Source: Gammaproteobacteria bacterium
Lineage (GTDB): Bacteria; Pseudomonadota; Gammaproteobacteria; Competibacterales; Competibacteraceae
Reading direction: 5' to 3'
DNA length: 42,161 bases
Assembly (NCBI GenBank): GCA_020846135.1
Contig: JADLEK010000035.1
Coordinates: 1-42,161, forward strand
Shown here: one piece after another, positions 1 through 7,868 of the stretch
Position numbering within the stretch: position 1 is the first letter of the stretch
Layout: the number at the start of each line of letters is the position of its first letter
Made by a program: the position numbers and the translations under genes
The notes under the pieces: generated by a model
Databases searched by the model: none
What the model was told of the DNA's origin: nothing
What the model saw: only the letters and a program-made list of their open reading frames with translations

Positions 1-248
1 CGCCAGACCGAGGGCTGGCGACCGTCTTCGCTGCCGGAAATGGTCTTGGGAACCGGCTGGCCCAGGTGTCGGCGCAAGGTCGCAATCAACGCACCGGCCA
101 AACCGGTCCCGCGCAGGGTCGGACGATCGCGGCCATCACGGCAAAAAGGACTGTCCACGGTTGTGTCGGGATCATCGACGCCGCCGACGCTCAGGAACGA
201 CTCCTGAACCAGCGTACCCATAAACAGAGTCCGATACGGGTTGCTCAT
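1..248 (-). CDS. RAMP-family Cas protein, type III effector subunit (3' end outside window)
   Basis: Only the first 82 codons are in the window; the gene runs off the left edge. Reading from the ATG at 248, the N-terminus contains GTLVQESFLSVGG and then DSPFCRDGRDRPTLRGTGL. This is the standard RAMP beginning: a beta strand, a short acidic stretch, then a glycine-containing turn of the G-x-G/S-L-(K/R)-G-A-L type seen in Csm3/Cmr4-like backbone subunits. The start codon overlaps the stop of the preceding RAMP gene by 4 bp (ATGA), so the two are translationally coupled. Its likely role is a crRNA-binding backbone subunit of the type III complex. Which backbone position it occupies, and whether it keeps the catalytic Asp for target-RNA cutting, cannot be decided from the fragment. 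Confidence 0.8.
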   Translation of the reverse strand, partial: MSNPYRTLFMGTLVQESFLSVGGVDDPDTTVDSPFCRDGRDRPTLRGTGLAGALIATLRRHLGQPVPKTISGSEDGRQPSVW

Positions 249-2230
249 TGGCGCTGCTCCTTCCCCTTGTTTTCCTTCTCCTGCGGCACTCGCCATTGCA
301 CGAGGTAGGAAATCAGGTGGCCTTTTTCGTTGAATGTCTGGAGACCTTCAAGCGCCTTGCGTAAGGGCGAAATGGGGAAATGCTCCCAAGCTTTGCCCCC
401 TTGCAGACGGCGCTTCGGGGCGTTCTCGATCTCTTGCGACAGCTCATTCATTTGTCCATCGTTTTCCGCCGCCAGCGCCCGTTCCCGCAGCCACTGCAAC
501 TGGCTGAGACTGGGACCGTCTTGGCTGATCTTTTGGGACAGATCCCGGGCGAGCGACAAGAGCTCTTCATTGCGGTTGGGCCGTGGCACGTCATCCCCGC
601 CTTCGGGCCGGACGATCTTGACGATGGGTTGCACATTGAGCAGAAACCGTCCAAATCCTTCAGCGGTGCGTTCCCCCAAGGCGGGACGTTGCGCCAGCGC
701 CCTAGCCAGTTCCGCACTGCCGGGGCCGGTGATTCGCCAGCAGGAGCCACGGCGGATCGCCAGCGCCGGGGCGCGATGCAGTCCAGTGACGGCGTTGAAA
801 CCGTGAACCGCCTCTGTTTCGACCACGGCTTTTTCGACGGTCCAGCCCTTCTGTTCCGGGACACCAGCCAGTTGGCACAACCGGGGAATATGGAGATGAT
901 CGAGAAATCCCAGATGTTCTCCGCGCAGGATCAGATCGCTGACCAACGTCAGCGTCCAGTCATCGGTGAAGGTGTCGGTGGAGGTCTTAGGGGGAGGCTC
1001 CGGCAATGCACTCAGCGACTCCACGACCGCCGGTTGTCCACCTCGCCCGAGAGCCAGCCAATCGCCGCTGCCGCTTAGTAGCGGGGCGAAAGCCTTGAGA
1101 AAGTCCTGAGTCACTGCTTCATCAGCAAAACGTAGTTCCGCCTGAAACCGGGTGTCTTCGGCGATCTCTTCCAGACTGAACAGTTCAGCATCAGCGCCGG
1201 ATCCGGGTTTCGGAGTTGCATTACGCAGCCGTACCCGCATGGTCGGGCTATAGCACTGCCACAGTTCACTGTTTGCGGATCGACACAGGTATTCGTGCGC
1301 ACCCGGACGTTTGGGCTTTTCGTCCGGTGATTTCTCCTCACCCAGGCTGTCGTCCCCTGCGGCTGGTGGCGAACCGTCCGCCCACCAGGGTATTTTTACA
1401 TTCGCTGCGTGCGGCTTCTTGGTCAGAATGGACAGCGGAATCGGCAAAACCGTATCAACCCTGTCCACGCCTTCGGGCAGGGGCAGCGCGTCGCCTACCG
1501 AGATCCGCTCAAACAGCGCCAGACTGTCCGGTCGCCCGTTGTGGATGGCCCAGGCGATCAGCGCTCCTCGCAACGTCTGGCCACGGATGAACGAGTGGCT
1601 GTGGATCAGGTTACCGGGATACCCGGTCGCCGGCAGGCACAGCGGCTCCAGGTTCCGCAGCACCAGACGCAGGGTGGTACCGGTGGCGGCGGTCCCCTGC
1701 GGGCCGCAAGCGGCTGAATCAAGTTGCCAGTCCAGCTTCACCAGACCGCTGCCCCGGTTACGGTCGCCGCCGATCCGGTCGACACGATTCAGAAGGCGCT
1801 CCAGCAGTGGCTGGAAGGTCGCGTCGGGCAACCGCAATTGCGCCTCGAAACGGGTGCCGGCCGCCACATGCTCGACAAAGTGGAGCGTATCCTCTTGCGG
1901 TGCGCGACCGCCGTCAACCCGCTTGGTTGAACCCCAGACCAGCGTCTTGCAGTCTTTGCGCAGGCGTAGCGATGTCATCCGCAATGCGCCCCGGTTGGCT
2001 CCTTGCGCCCCGAGCAAATCATTGAGCGCTTCTTTCTCTAACTTTAGGTTCGCGCCTGCCTCCCGCAGCAGGCCCTTGAAGTGACTAGCGCGAATTACCG
2101 GACGCCCGTGGCGGTCACGCTGGACCAGAGCGTCGATGTCGCCGCTGCCGATTCCAGCGCCAGTATGCAGATCCTCAAGCGTTTCGACGGTGAGTTGGAT
2201 GAACAATGGCGATTTGCTTGGCGCGGTCAC
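245..2230 (-). CDS. Multi-RAMP fusion protein: Csm3/Csm5-like unit plus Csx10-like unit
   Basis: This 661-residue protein is much longer than a single RAMP (200-300 residues). Residues about 10-170 form one RAMP: HTGAGIGSGD near 22-31, RASHFKGLLREAG near 47-59, and a glycine-rich loop GGDRNRGSGL near 154-163. A second unit starts near 187 and carries IRGQTLRGAL near 215-224, as in Csx10/Csm4-type proteins. The C-terminal part (about 425-560) has the LILRGEHLGFL strand and a closing glycine loop GERTAEGFGRFLLN. A polar linker rich in P, K and E lies near 285-310. Csx10-type RAMPs mark type III-D effectors, so a III-D-like complex is the best guess. The GTG start overlaps the cas10 stop by one base. 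Exact domain limits are my estimate. Confidence 0.75.
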   Translation of the reverse strand: MTAPSKSPLFIQLTVETLEDLHTGAGIGSGDIDALVQRDRHGRPVIRASHFKGLLREAGANLKLEKEALNDLLGAQGANRGALRMTSLRLRKDCKTLVWGSTKRVDGGRAPQEDTLHFVEHVAAGTRFEAQLRLPDATFQPLLERLLNRVDRIGGDRNRGSGLVKLDWQLDSAACGPQGTAATGTTLRLVLRNLEPLCLPATGYPGNLIHSHSFIRGQTLRGALIAWAIHNGRPDSLALFERISVGDALPLPEGVDRVDTVLPIPLSILTKKPHAANVKIPWWADGSPPAAGDDSLGEEKSPDEKPKRPGAHEYLCRSANSELWQCYSPTMRVRLRNATPKPGSGADAELFSLEEIAEDTRFQAELRFADEAVTQDFLKAFAPLLSGSGDWLALGRGGQPAVVESLSALPEPPPKTSTDTFTDDWTLTLVSDLILRGEHLGFLDHLHIPRLCQLAGVPEQKGWTVEKAVVETEAVHGFNAVTGLHRAPALAIRRGSCWRITGPGSAELARALAQRPALGERTAEGFGRFLLNVQPIVKIVRPEGGDDVPRPNRNEELLSLARDLSQKISQDGPSLSQLQWLRERALAAENDGQMNELSQEIENAPKRRLQGGKAWEHFPISPLRKALEGLQTFNEKGHLISYLVQWRVPQEKENKGKEQRQ

Positions 2231-3855
2231 TATTTCTTCCTCCCCAGGCGGGCGATTTCCCGGATGCCGATGATGTCCAGGGCGCGGGTCGCATGGACCC
2301 GCTGGTCATTCATCGTGAGCGATTTCCAGAGTTTGTCCTGTTCCCAACCGAGTTCAGCCTGAACGTCCGGAGTAAGGCCGGCAAAGGTCATTTCTCCCAT
2401 CAACCGCCCCCGCTCGCAGGCGCCACGTAGGCTGCGCAACGGCGAACGCGCCGCCTTGTCCTTATCCTTGTCCGAGCCGTCGAGCCGGTGCGCCGCGTTG
2501 ACCAGTTTTTCGAGGCTGTGTTCGCCCGTGACCCGATAGGGCCGGCCGGTCAGCAGCAGGGTCTCGGTCTGGCCATTGACGGTGTAGGTGATGCGCTCGC
2601 TTTGGTGGCGCGCCTCGGCAATACCCTCAAACCAGGATTGGGTGACCACCTGCCAATCGATGACCGAGGTCTTGTCCGGGTCGTCCAGCGATCGATACAG
2701 CCGTTTAGCGCTGGCAGCCAGTCCATCGGCTAGTTCCTGCAAGCGATGCAGGGGATAACTCTTCTGGGCGATGGCGACACCGATGGCGACATCGAGGTGC
2801 TGTCCGTCGGCCAACGGATACCTCTTCAGCTCTTCGGCATAACGGTACGCAAAGTCGAGCGCCCGATCCGCCCGGCAGGCCAGCAACAGATCGTCGCCGC
2901 CCAACATCAGCACTTCGTAGGGGCGAAAATGCTCTTTTTTTGCCTCTTCGCTTTCGCCGGTTGGCCTTTTAAAGGTCTGCGTCAAGGCATCCACCAGGGC
3001 GCAGCGTACCGCGACGCGCATACTGTGAAAAAAAGCTTCGCCGTGCGCTTCTTTAGCCACATCCGGGTCATTGCACACTTCCGGCTTTCTGTCGCAGTGC
3101 TTTTTATAGCGCTTGCCAATGTCGTTCCCGTCGGCGTGGATCAGCGCCAGGTAGCCGCCGGCGACCAGTTGGGCAAGATCATTCGGCTTCGTCCAGTTCT
3201 GCTGCTGATCGGGATACAGGGCGCGACGGAGCAGGCCGATGATGTCTTTCGTAGCGCCCGCATAAAAGGCATCTCCCCAGTCCTGGCGATGGGTCACCGA
3301 ACGCGCCTGCCAGCGATCCGGGTCTTTTGGACTGCTTTCCGGGTCTTTTGGACTGCGGTCCGACGCCGGCGCGGCGCCGGTTTCCTGGCAGACCTGCAAT
3401 ATCGGAAGGTCTAGGAGGGCCGTTTCATGCGGCTCAATCTGTTTTTTGCTGCGTTGCTGATCGGACGGAAATGGCTCGATGTTGGCCTCGTACAAAACCC
3501 CCGGCAGCCGCTTCGCCAAGAGTGCCTCGGCTGAACGCTGGAACGTCTCCGCCTCCGGTTCGCTCGCGAAAACCGCGATGAAATGCCCCCCGTCCCGGGC
3601 GAGGATGCCATCCGCATAGAGCGCAGCGGGATCGTCCGGGTCTTCCGTCCCATTCAACGGGTCGTTTGCATACGGATAGACCAGGTCCGGCGGCCAGTCC
3701 AGCCGCTTGCCCTTCCCCTCCTTCCTGAGCAAGACGGTCAATTCATGCCGCATCGTGTCCCCGATCAAGGCATTGGCACCGAGCATGGCTTTGAGGCGGG
3801 GCACCTCAAAAATGAAGGTCTGGACCCGCTTGAGTTCGATTTTGAGTTGGAACAT
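2230..3855 (-). CDS. cas10: Cas10-like large subunit, cyclase (GGDD) type, no HD nuclease domain
   Basis: This 541-residue protein begins directly with a palm-like region (MFQLKIELKRVQTFIFEVPR) and has no N-terminal HD nuclease domain. Two palm signatures are visible: HADGNDIGKRY at 240-250, matching the degenerate first palm segment, and LMLGGDDLLLACRAD at 316-330 with the GGDD nucleotidyl-cyclase motif intact at 319-322. Known Cas10 proteins with GGDD make cyclic oligoadenylates when the complex binds target RNA. The product probably feeds the two CARF proteins encoded just upstream. Loss of HD suggests the complex does not cut DNA itself. An internal duplication (SPKDPESSPKDPD, 168-180) reflects a DNA tandem repeat of roughly 20-24 bp. 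The gene starts 6 bp after the CARF-HEPN stop. Confidence 0.88.
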   Translation of the reverse strand: MFQLKIELKRVQTFIFEVPRLKAMLGANALIGDTMRHELTVLLRKEGKGKRLDWPPDLVYPYANDPLNGTEDPDDPAALYADGILARDGGHFIAVFASEPEAETFQRSAEALLAKRLPGVLYEANIEPFPSDQQRSKKQIEPHETALLDLPILQVCQETGAAPASDRSPKDPESSPKDPDRWQARSVTHRQDWGDAFYAGATKDIIGLLRRALYPDQQQNWTKPNDLAQLVAGGYLALIHADGNDIGKRYKKHCDRKPEVCNDPDVAKEAHGEAFFHSMRVAVRCALVDALTQTFKRPTGESEEAKKEHFRPYEVLMLGGDDLLLACRADRALDFAYRYAEELKRYPLADGQHLDVAIGVAIAQKSYPLHRLQELADGLAASAKRLYRSLDDPDKTSVIDWQVVTQSWFEGIAEARHQSERITYTVNGQTETLLLTGRPYRVTGEHSLEKLVNAAHRLDGSDKDKDKAARSPLRSLRGACERGRLMGEMTFAGLTPDVQAELGWEQDKLWKSLTMNDQRVHATRALDIIGIREIARLGRKK

Positions 3856-3861
3856 CGGTGC

Positions 3862-5487
3862 TTATCCCTCGATCACCCGGTCCAGGATGGCTTTCAGGTG
3901 TCCGTTTACCGCCGCGGTTAAATCTGCTTCGCCCAGGCCGCTTAGCAGGCAACTCACCTCAGGAACGCCCAGAAAGTTCTGCCCAAAAGGACGACTCACG
4001 CCTTTGACCAAACCCGCGTCCATCATGCACCGTTTGACGTCCCGTGGGTCTATGGGGACATCAGTCCCATGGATAAGGCGATTTCTCAATATTTTCGGTT
4101 TCTTCTCGTATCGCTTGTGGAAGCTCTTGATCGCCCTGGCTAATTTCACCTGCTCGGCATTCGTGTTCCGGCAAAGCCAATCTATCCAGAACCAGGTAAG
4201 GCCGAGTACGCGGTGGTGATCCTCCCCTCTGGCGTTTCGTTCCAGCATCCTGTTCTTGAATAAAGGGTGATTCAGCTTCAGGTCGCCCACGAGGCACTCC
4301 TCGTCGCGATTGCCCTGCAAGCCCAGGCGACAAATTCGGGAATCCTGCCCAATCAGCTCCCACACCGATGATTCGATGAACGTGCCGAGCCGGATCAACG
4401 CGCCGATGACATCTCCCAGGCACAGACGCACTTCGATTCGGCAAGCGATCATCGCAAACGTAGCCAGATAGCGATCATTCGGGCGTAGGGCTGCGCCCGG
4501 CAATTCCAGCAGCGGCCCCAGTCCGTCCTGAACATTCCTTGCCCAAGGCTGACTGGCAGCCCGGCTCGCGAGACCATAAGCACCCGTATAGTCGCCGGCG
4601 CGCAATGCTTCGGCGCAGTGGAAGCGCAAGACCTCGCGCTCGGAGACGCGGGCGTCGTAACTCAGCGGCTCAGACCTGGCGGGACCCCGCTCCGGTTGAT
4701 CGAGCAGTACGACGCGCTCCTGCCCGAAGCAGGTTGCGGGTACCCGCTCGATGAGGGGTTTGAGGATCGGCATGCCCCCGCTGGTCGTGACCGCGACGCG
4801 GCTCACCGCAGTGCTGCCGGGGTTCCAGGCGCGGCTCACGGCGCTTAAACGCGCCACGACGTTCTGCTGGGCGGCAGCGTCTTCCATCGCCTCGTCACCG
4901 GTCAGAATGTCCACCCATGTAGCGGTACCGGGAACCAGCCGCTCGGGCACACGCCCCTTCCCGTCGATCCAGTTAAGCCCCAACCGTTCGGCCAAACAAT
5001 GGGCAATGATTGGACCCGACGCCACCGGCTCTGATGCGGCTTCGCTAAATCCATCCGCGCGCCGGGTGTTCAGCACCAGCACCATGACGGGGTTGCCGGC
5101 AAACGTCTCGCGTGCGACGGGCAGTAGCGCCTCCACCTTCGGGCAGTAAAGGGAGAGTTGCGCCTCGTGGGGATTCGGTATCGTGTCGGCTTGAGCTGAG
5201 ATGCGGTAATCCGTATGCCGGATCGTTATCAGAAAATCTGCGTCCTCCTGAACGAACTCGAGCCGAAGATCACGCGCTACGTTGCGGTCGATAGGCTTGG
5301 GCAGGCTGCGCTCGAAACGAATCTGCCCGTTGCGTAGCAAGGCCAGCAGCCCCTCATGCACCGCCCGAATGCCTCCCCGCCCGGTCTCGAAGCGCTGCAA
5401 GACCGTCCACACCCCGTATTCATCCTTGCTCCACACTGGGAACTGCACATCGGTCACGCCGACCGAGATCATCCACAACCAAGCCAT
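3862..5487 (-). CDS. CARF-HEPN ribonuclease, Csm6/Csx1-like
   Basis: The 541-residue protein has an N-terminal ligand-sensing half and a C-terminal HEPN half. The CARF-type signature VTTSGGMPILKPLIE lies at 233-247, the usual S-G-G-x-P loop after a hydrophobic strand. The C-terminus has ILRNRLIHGTD, giving the HEPN R-x4-H catalytic motif at Arg468 and His473. In the family, cyclic oligoadenylate bound to CARF activates the HEPN RNase, which cuts RNA non-specifically and can arrest the cell during infection. It sits between cas6 and cas10 with gaps of 25 and 6 bp, and has a GGAG-type ribosome site before its ATG. The length between the motifs is greater than in minimal Csm6, so extra structural domains are probable. 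Confidence 0.82.
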   Translation of the reverse strand: MAWLWMISVGVTDVQFPVWSKDEYGVWTVLQRFETGRGGIRAVHEGLLALLRNGQIRFERSLPKPIDRNVARDLRLEFVQEDADFLITIRHTDYRISAQADTIPNPHEAQLSLYCPKVEALLPVARETFAGNPVMVLVLNTRRADGFSEAASEPVASGPIIAHCLAERLGLNWIDGKGRVPERLVPGTATWVDILTGDEAMEDAAAQQNVVARLSAVSRAWNPGSTAVSRVAVTTSGGMPILKPLIERVPATCFGQERVVLLDQPERGPARSEPLSYDARVSEREVLRFHCAEALRAGDYTGAYGLASRAASQPWARNVQDGLGPLLELPGAALRPNDRYLATFAMIACRIEVRLCLGDVIGALIRLGTFIESSVWELIGQDSRICRLGLQGNRDEECLVGDLKLNHPLFKNRMLERNARGEDHHRVLGLTWFWIDWLCRNTNAEQVKLARAIKSFHKRYEKKPKILRNRLIHGTDVPIDPRDVKRCMMDAGLVKGVSRPFGQNFLGVPEVSCLLSGLGEADLTAAVNGHLKAILDRVIEG

Positions 5488-5512
5488 GTCTTCCTACTCC
5501 AAGTTAAACAGT

Positions 5513-6418
5513 TCAATGCAGCGGGGACAGCTCAATCCCGCCAAAGCCCTTGTCAGCGTTCTCACCACCGCCGCAGGTCGCAATCAGGCTTAACCAAGGC
5601 AATATCTCTTCCTCCACCCGCAAGGTTGCGTGGCCGTTCCAAGTCACCGACTCGAAAACGCCCCGGTTGCCCCGGCTGACCATTGGCAACGGCGTTGCGG
5701 TGACGTCCGCCTGCTCCACGGTCAGCCCCCGCGGCAGCAGGGCATCGGCTACATGATGGGCGAGGTGTGCCCCCAGACGCTGCCAGGTTTCCTCTTGCGC
5801 ACACAGGGCGGTCAGTTTGTGGGCGCGGATGCGCATGGCCTTGCGCAGTTCATGTGCAACCGTCGCCGCATCCGGGGCCGTGATCCCCTCACGGGGGTTC
5901 TTACTGACCAGCCACGGCGTAACGAAAGTCAGGCGCCAGCGGTCGCTCCCCTGGAGTTCCAGATCGGCGAGCGTCGCCACCGGGAGCGGTTCGGCGTCCA
6001 CCATCTGGAAATGCTCACGCAGACAACGCGCCGCCCAGCCGAGTGAGCGACCGGCGATCTCGCCCAGTGCGATGAGGCGCAACTCTGCAAGGGCTGGACG
6101 CCACTGCACGGCCAGCGTTGCCATCCGCCAAGCCGGGGACCCGCCACCGATCTTGAATGGGAACAGCACATCTGCCTGACAGCGACCGTCGTTTGCCAAG
6201 CTGCAAGAGCGGCCCGCATCGGCGCAACTGGTCAGTTCCACCGATGCACAGTGGTCCCGCCACGCCCGCGCCCGCAGGGTGTCGCTGAGGGCGTTGAGGC
6301 CGAGGCCCGGCGGTAGGGCGGCGGCGGGATAGCGTAATACCGCTGCCGGCAACATTCGCCAGAGCGCTGCCAGATCCCGCGCTCCGCGCACCTCCGGCGT
6401 GCGCTCAGTCCGATTCAT
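5513..6418 (-). CDS. cas6: Cas6 family pre-crRNA processing endoribonuclease
   Basis: I place the start at the ATG at 6418 (MNRTERTPEV), giving 301 residues. This ATG overlaps the end of the regulator gene by 14 bp. A longer in-frame extension upstream would be wholly antisense-like sequence inside that gene. The C-terminus has the Cas6 glycine-rich loop GGGENADKGFGGIEL followed almost at once by the stop. A cysteine cluster (Cys at CADAGRSCS and DGRCQADVLF) precedes the C-terminal RAMP fold, as in Cas6 proteins of the PF10040 kind. Cas6 cuts repeat RNA to leave an 8-nt 5' handle. Minus-strand repeat RNA ends in CTGGAAAC, a plausible handle, with a small hairpin just before it. The catalytic His cannot be picked with certainty. 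Confidence 0.8.
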   Translation of the reverse strand: MNRTERTPEVRGARDLAALWRMLPAAVLRYPAAALPPGLGLNALSDTLRARAWRDHCASVELTSCADAGRSCSLANDGRCQADVLFPFKIGGGSPAWRMATLAVQWRPALAELRLIALGEIAGRSLGWAARCLREHFQMVDAEPLPVATLADLELQGSDRWRLTFVTPWLVSKNPREGITAPDAATVAHELRKAMRIRAHKLTALCAQEETWQRLGAHLAHHVADALLPRGLTVEQADVTATPLPMVSRGNRGVFESVTWNGHATLRVEEEILPWLSLIATCGGGENADKGFGGIELSPLH

Positions 6419-7862
6419 CCAGCCCTTCCAATAACACGGTCCGCCAGCCGCGCAGATCGAGCCGTGATTTGAGAATCGCGGAGACCGTCTGCTGACTGAT
6501 GCCCAGCAGCTCGCCGATTTCACCCTGGCTGCGTCCATCGGCCCGCGCCCGTTGAACAATGACGGCGCGAATGACCTCAAGCACGTCATCCAGTCGGCGC
6601 CGGTTGGGTCCGAAGTCCATTCCGGTCAGGATTTGGCACGCCTCGGCGAGCAAGGCCTGGGTGTCGCGTAACTGCCTGGCCTGGATATAGGCGGCCCGCT
6701 CCGGGTGTGCGCCCGGACTGCGGGCGGCGGCGGTGGCCAGCAGTGACTTGAGATCGTGCAGGTTGTTCGGGTAGAGATCGGTCAACAGTTCGTACTGGAG
6801 GCGCTCCTTGACCTTGCCATCGAGTATGCCTAATTGCCGCGCCAGCGCCGCGCCGAGCGCCACCACATCAGAGCGTGCACCCAGCGCCGGGAGATCGAGA
6901 TGGGCCGCCCCCCGGAGACCGTCGCGCGCCAGTACCTCCAGCGGTGCGGCGGGCGTCAGGTCGGTCCGGAAAGTGGCGGCAATGGCGCAATCGGGCCGGG
7001 TGGCAGCCAACACCGCCAGGCCCTGCAATGCTGACGGTGGCCAGGTATCCAGCCGATGGATCAGCAATGTCGCTTTATCGGGCAGTTCGGGTGGAGACGC
7101 CGGCTCGAACCACTGGGCCACTTCACCCCGACGCCAGCGGGCAAACTGCTGGCAGGCATGCCACTTGCCGCTGCCTACCGGCCCTCGCACCACCAGCCGT
7201 TGGGGTAATTTCCGGGTGGTCGCCGCCTTGTAAAGCGCGGCATAGACAGCCTGAACCGGGGGATCGTCCAGCACGGTGTCGGACAGCAGCGTTCGTCGCG
7301 CCGGTTCAGGGAGCCTGGATTTTGAACGCACGTCCAACCGCCGTTCGCGCGCGGCCAGCACATAGGGCGGGCGCACTTCGCAAACCCCCTGTTGATGAGA
7401 GGTCTCGATCAGGCGCACCTGGTCCAGGCGCAGACAGTGGGCGGCGAGCATCAGGGTGAGCTGCATCGCCGGCGTGCCCGAGGTGAGATGAAAGACGATC
7501 TCATCGGCCTGCTCAGGTCCCGAGGTCGGGATAGCCGCCCAGACGTTCTCATAGAGCGCATTCAGATCGGTCGGCCCCTCCGGCAGCACAACCGGCCATC
7601 GTTCGACCCTCAGTCCTTCCAGACCCAGCCCTGGCAACTGGCTGCCCAGCGCCGCGCAGAAATCGGCGCGGTCGCTCTGGCCGGGCCGGTCGTCGTCGAG
7701 CAGCAGGAGGCGGGTCCGGGCCGGCGGGATATAGGGTTGGAGCGTGGACAGCCCATTTAGCACGCGCCGGATGGGACTGAGGTTTTCCTCCTGCGGCTGA
7801 AGATAACGCAGATCGGTGTTGCCGATGAAGGAGATGACGAGGCGGGTGAGCGGTCTGGTCAT
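6405..7862 (-). CDS. CARF-AAA-HTH regulator, RtcR-related (degenerate enhancer-binding-protein-like)
   Basis: This 485-residue protein has three parts. Residues 1-175 are a CARF domain with the ligand loop HLTSGTPAMQLTL at 125-137. Residues about 200-385 resemble an AAA+ domain: Walker-A-like GPVGSGKW at 227-234, where the usual Ser/Thr after Lys is Trp, a weak Walker B strand (TLLIHRLD), and YPNNLHDL at 364-371, which matches the WPGNxREL sensor-2 motif of sigma-54 activators. Residues about 440-467 form a helix-turn-helix (SQGEIGELLGISQQTVSAIL). RtcR has a CARF-sigma54-activator layout, but here the GAFTGA loop is not visible and the ATPase site looks damaged. A cyclic-oligoadenylate-sensing DNA-binding switch is the likely role. 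The gene lies 6 bp after the polymerase stop. Confidence 0.75.
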   Translation of the reverse strand: MTRPLTRLVISFIGNTDLRYLQPQEENLSPIRRVLNGLSTLQPYIPPARTRLLLLDDDRPGQSDRADFCAALGSQLPGLGLEGLRVERWPVVLPEGPTDLNALYENVWAAIPTSGPEQADEIVFHLTSGTPAMQLTLMLAAHCLRLDQVRLIETSHQQGVCEVRPPYVLAARERRLDVRSKSRLPEPARRTLLSDTVLDDPPVQAVYAALYKAATTRKLPQRLVVRGPVGSGKWHACQQFARWRRGEVAQWFEPASPPELPDKATLLIHRLDTWPPSALQGLAVLAATRPDCAIAATFRTDLTPAAPLEVLARDGLRGAAHLDLPALGARSDVVALGAALARQLGILDGKVKERLQYELLTDLYPNNLHDLKSLLATAAARSPGAHPERAAYIQARQLRDTQALLAEACQILTGMDFGPNRRRLDDVLEVIRAVIVQRARADGRSQGEIGELLGISQQTVSAILKSRLDLRGWRTVLLEGLDESD

Positions 7863-7868
7863 GGTCGC

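Noticed and set aside
380..1078. Long plus-strand frames opposite the RAMP and Cas10 genes
   Set aside because: They are antisense frames typical of GC-rich coding DNA. The minus-strand genes have clear motifs and gapless operon spacing.
3320..3362. Short tandem repeat inside cas10
   Set aside because: It is a small in-frame duplication (SPKDP) in a linker, with no sign of function beyond slippage.
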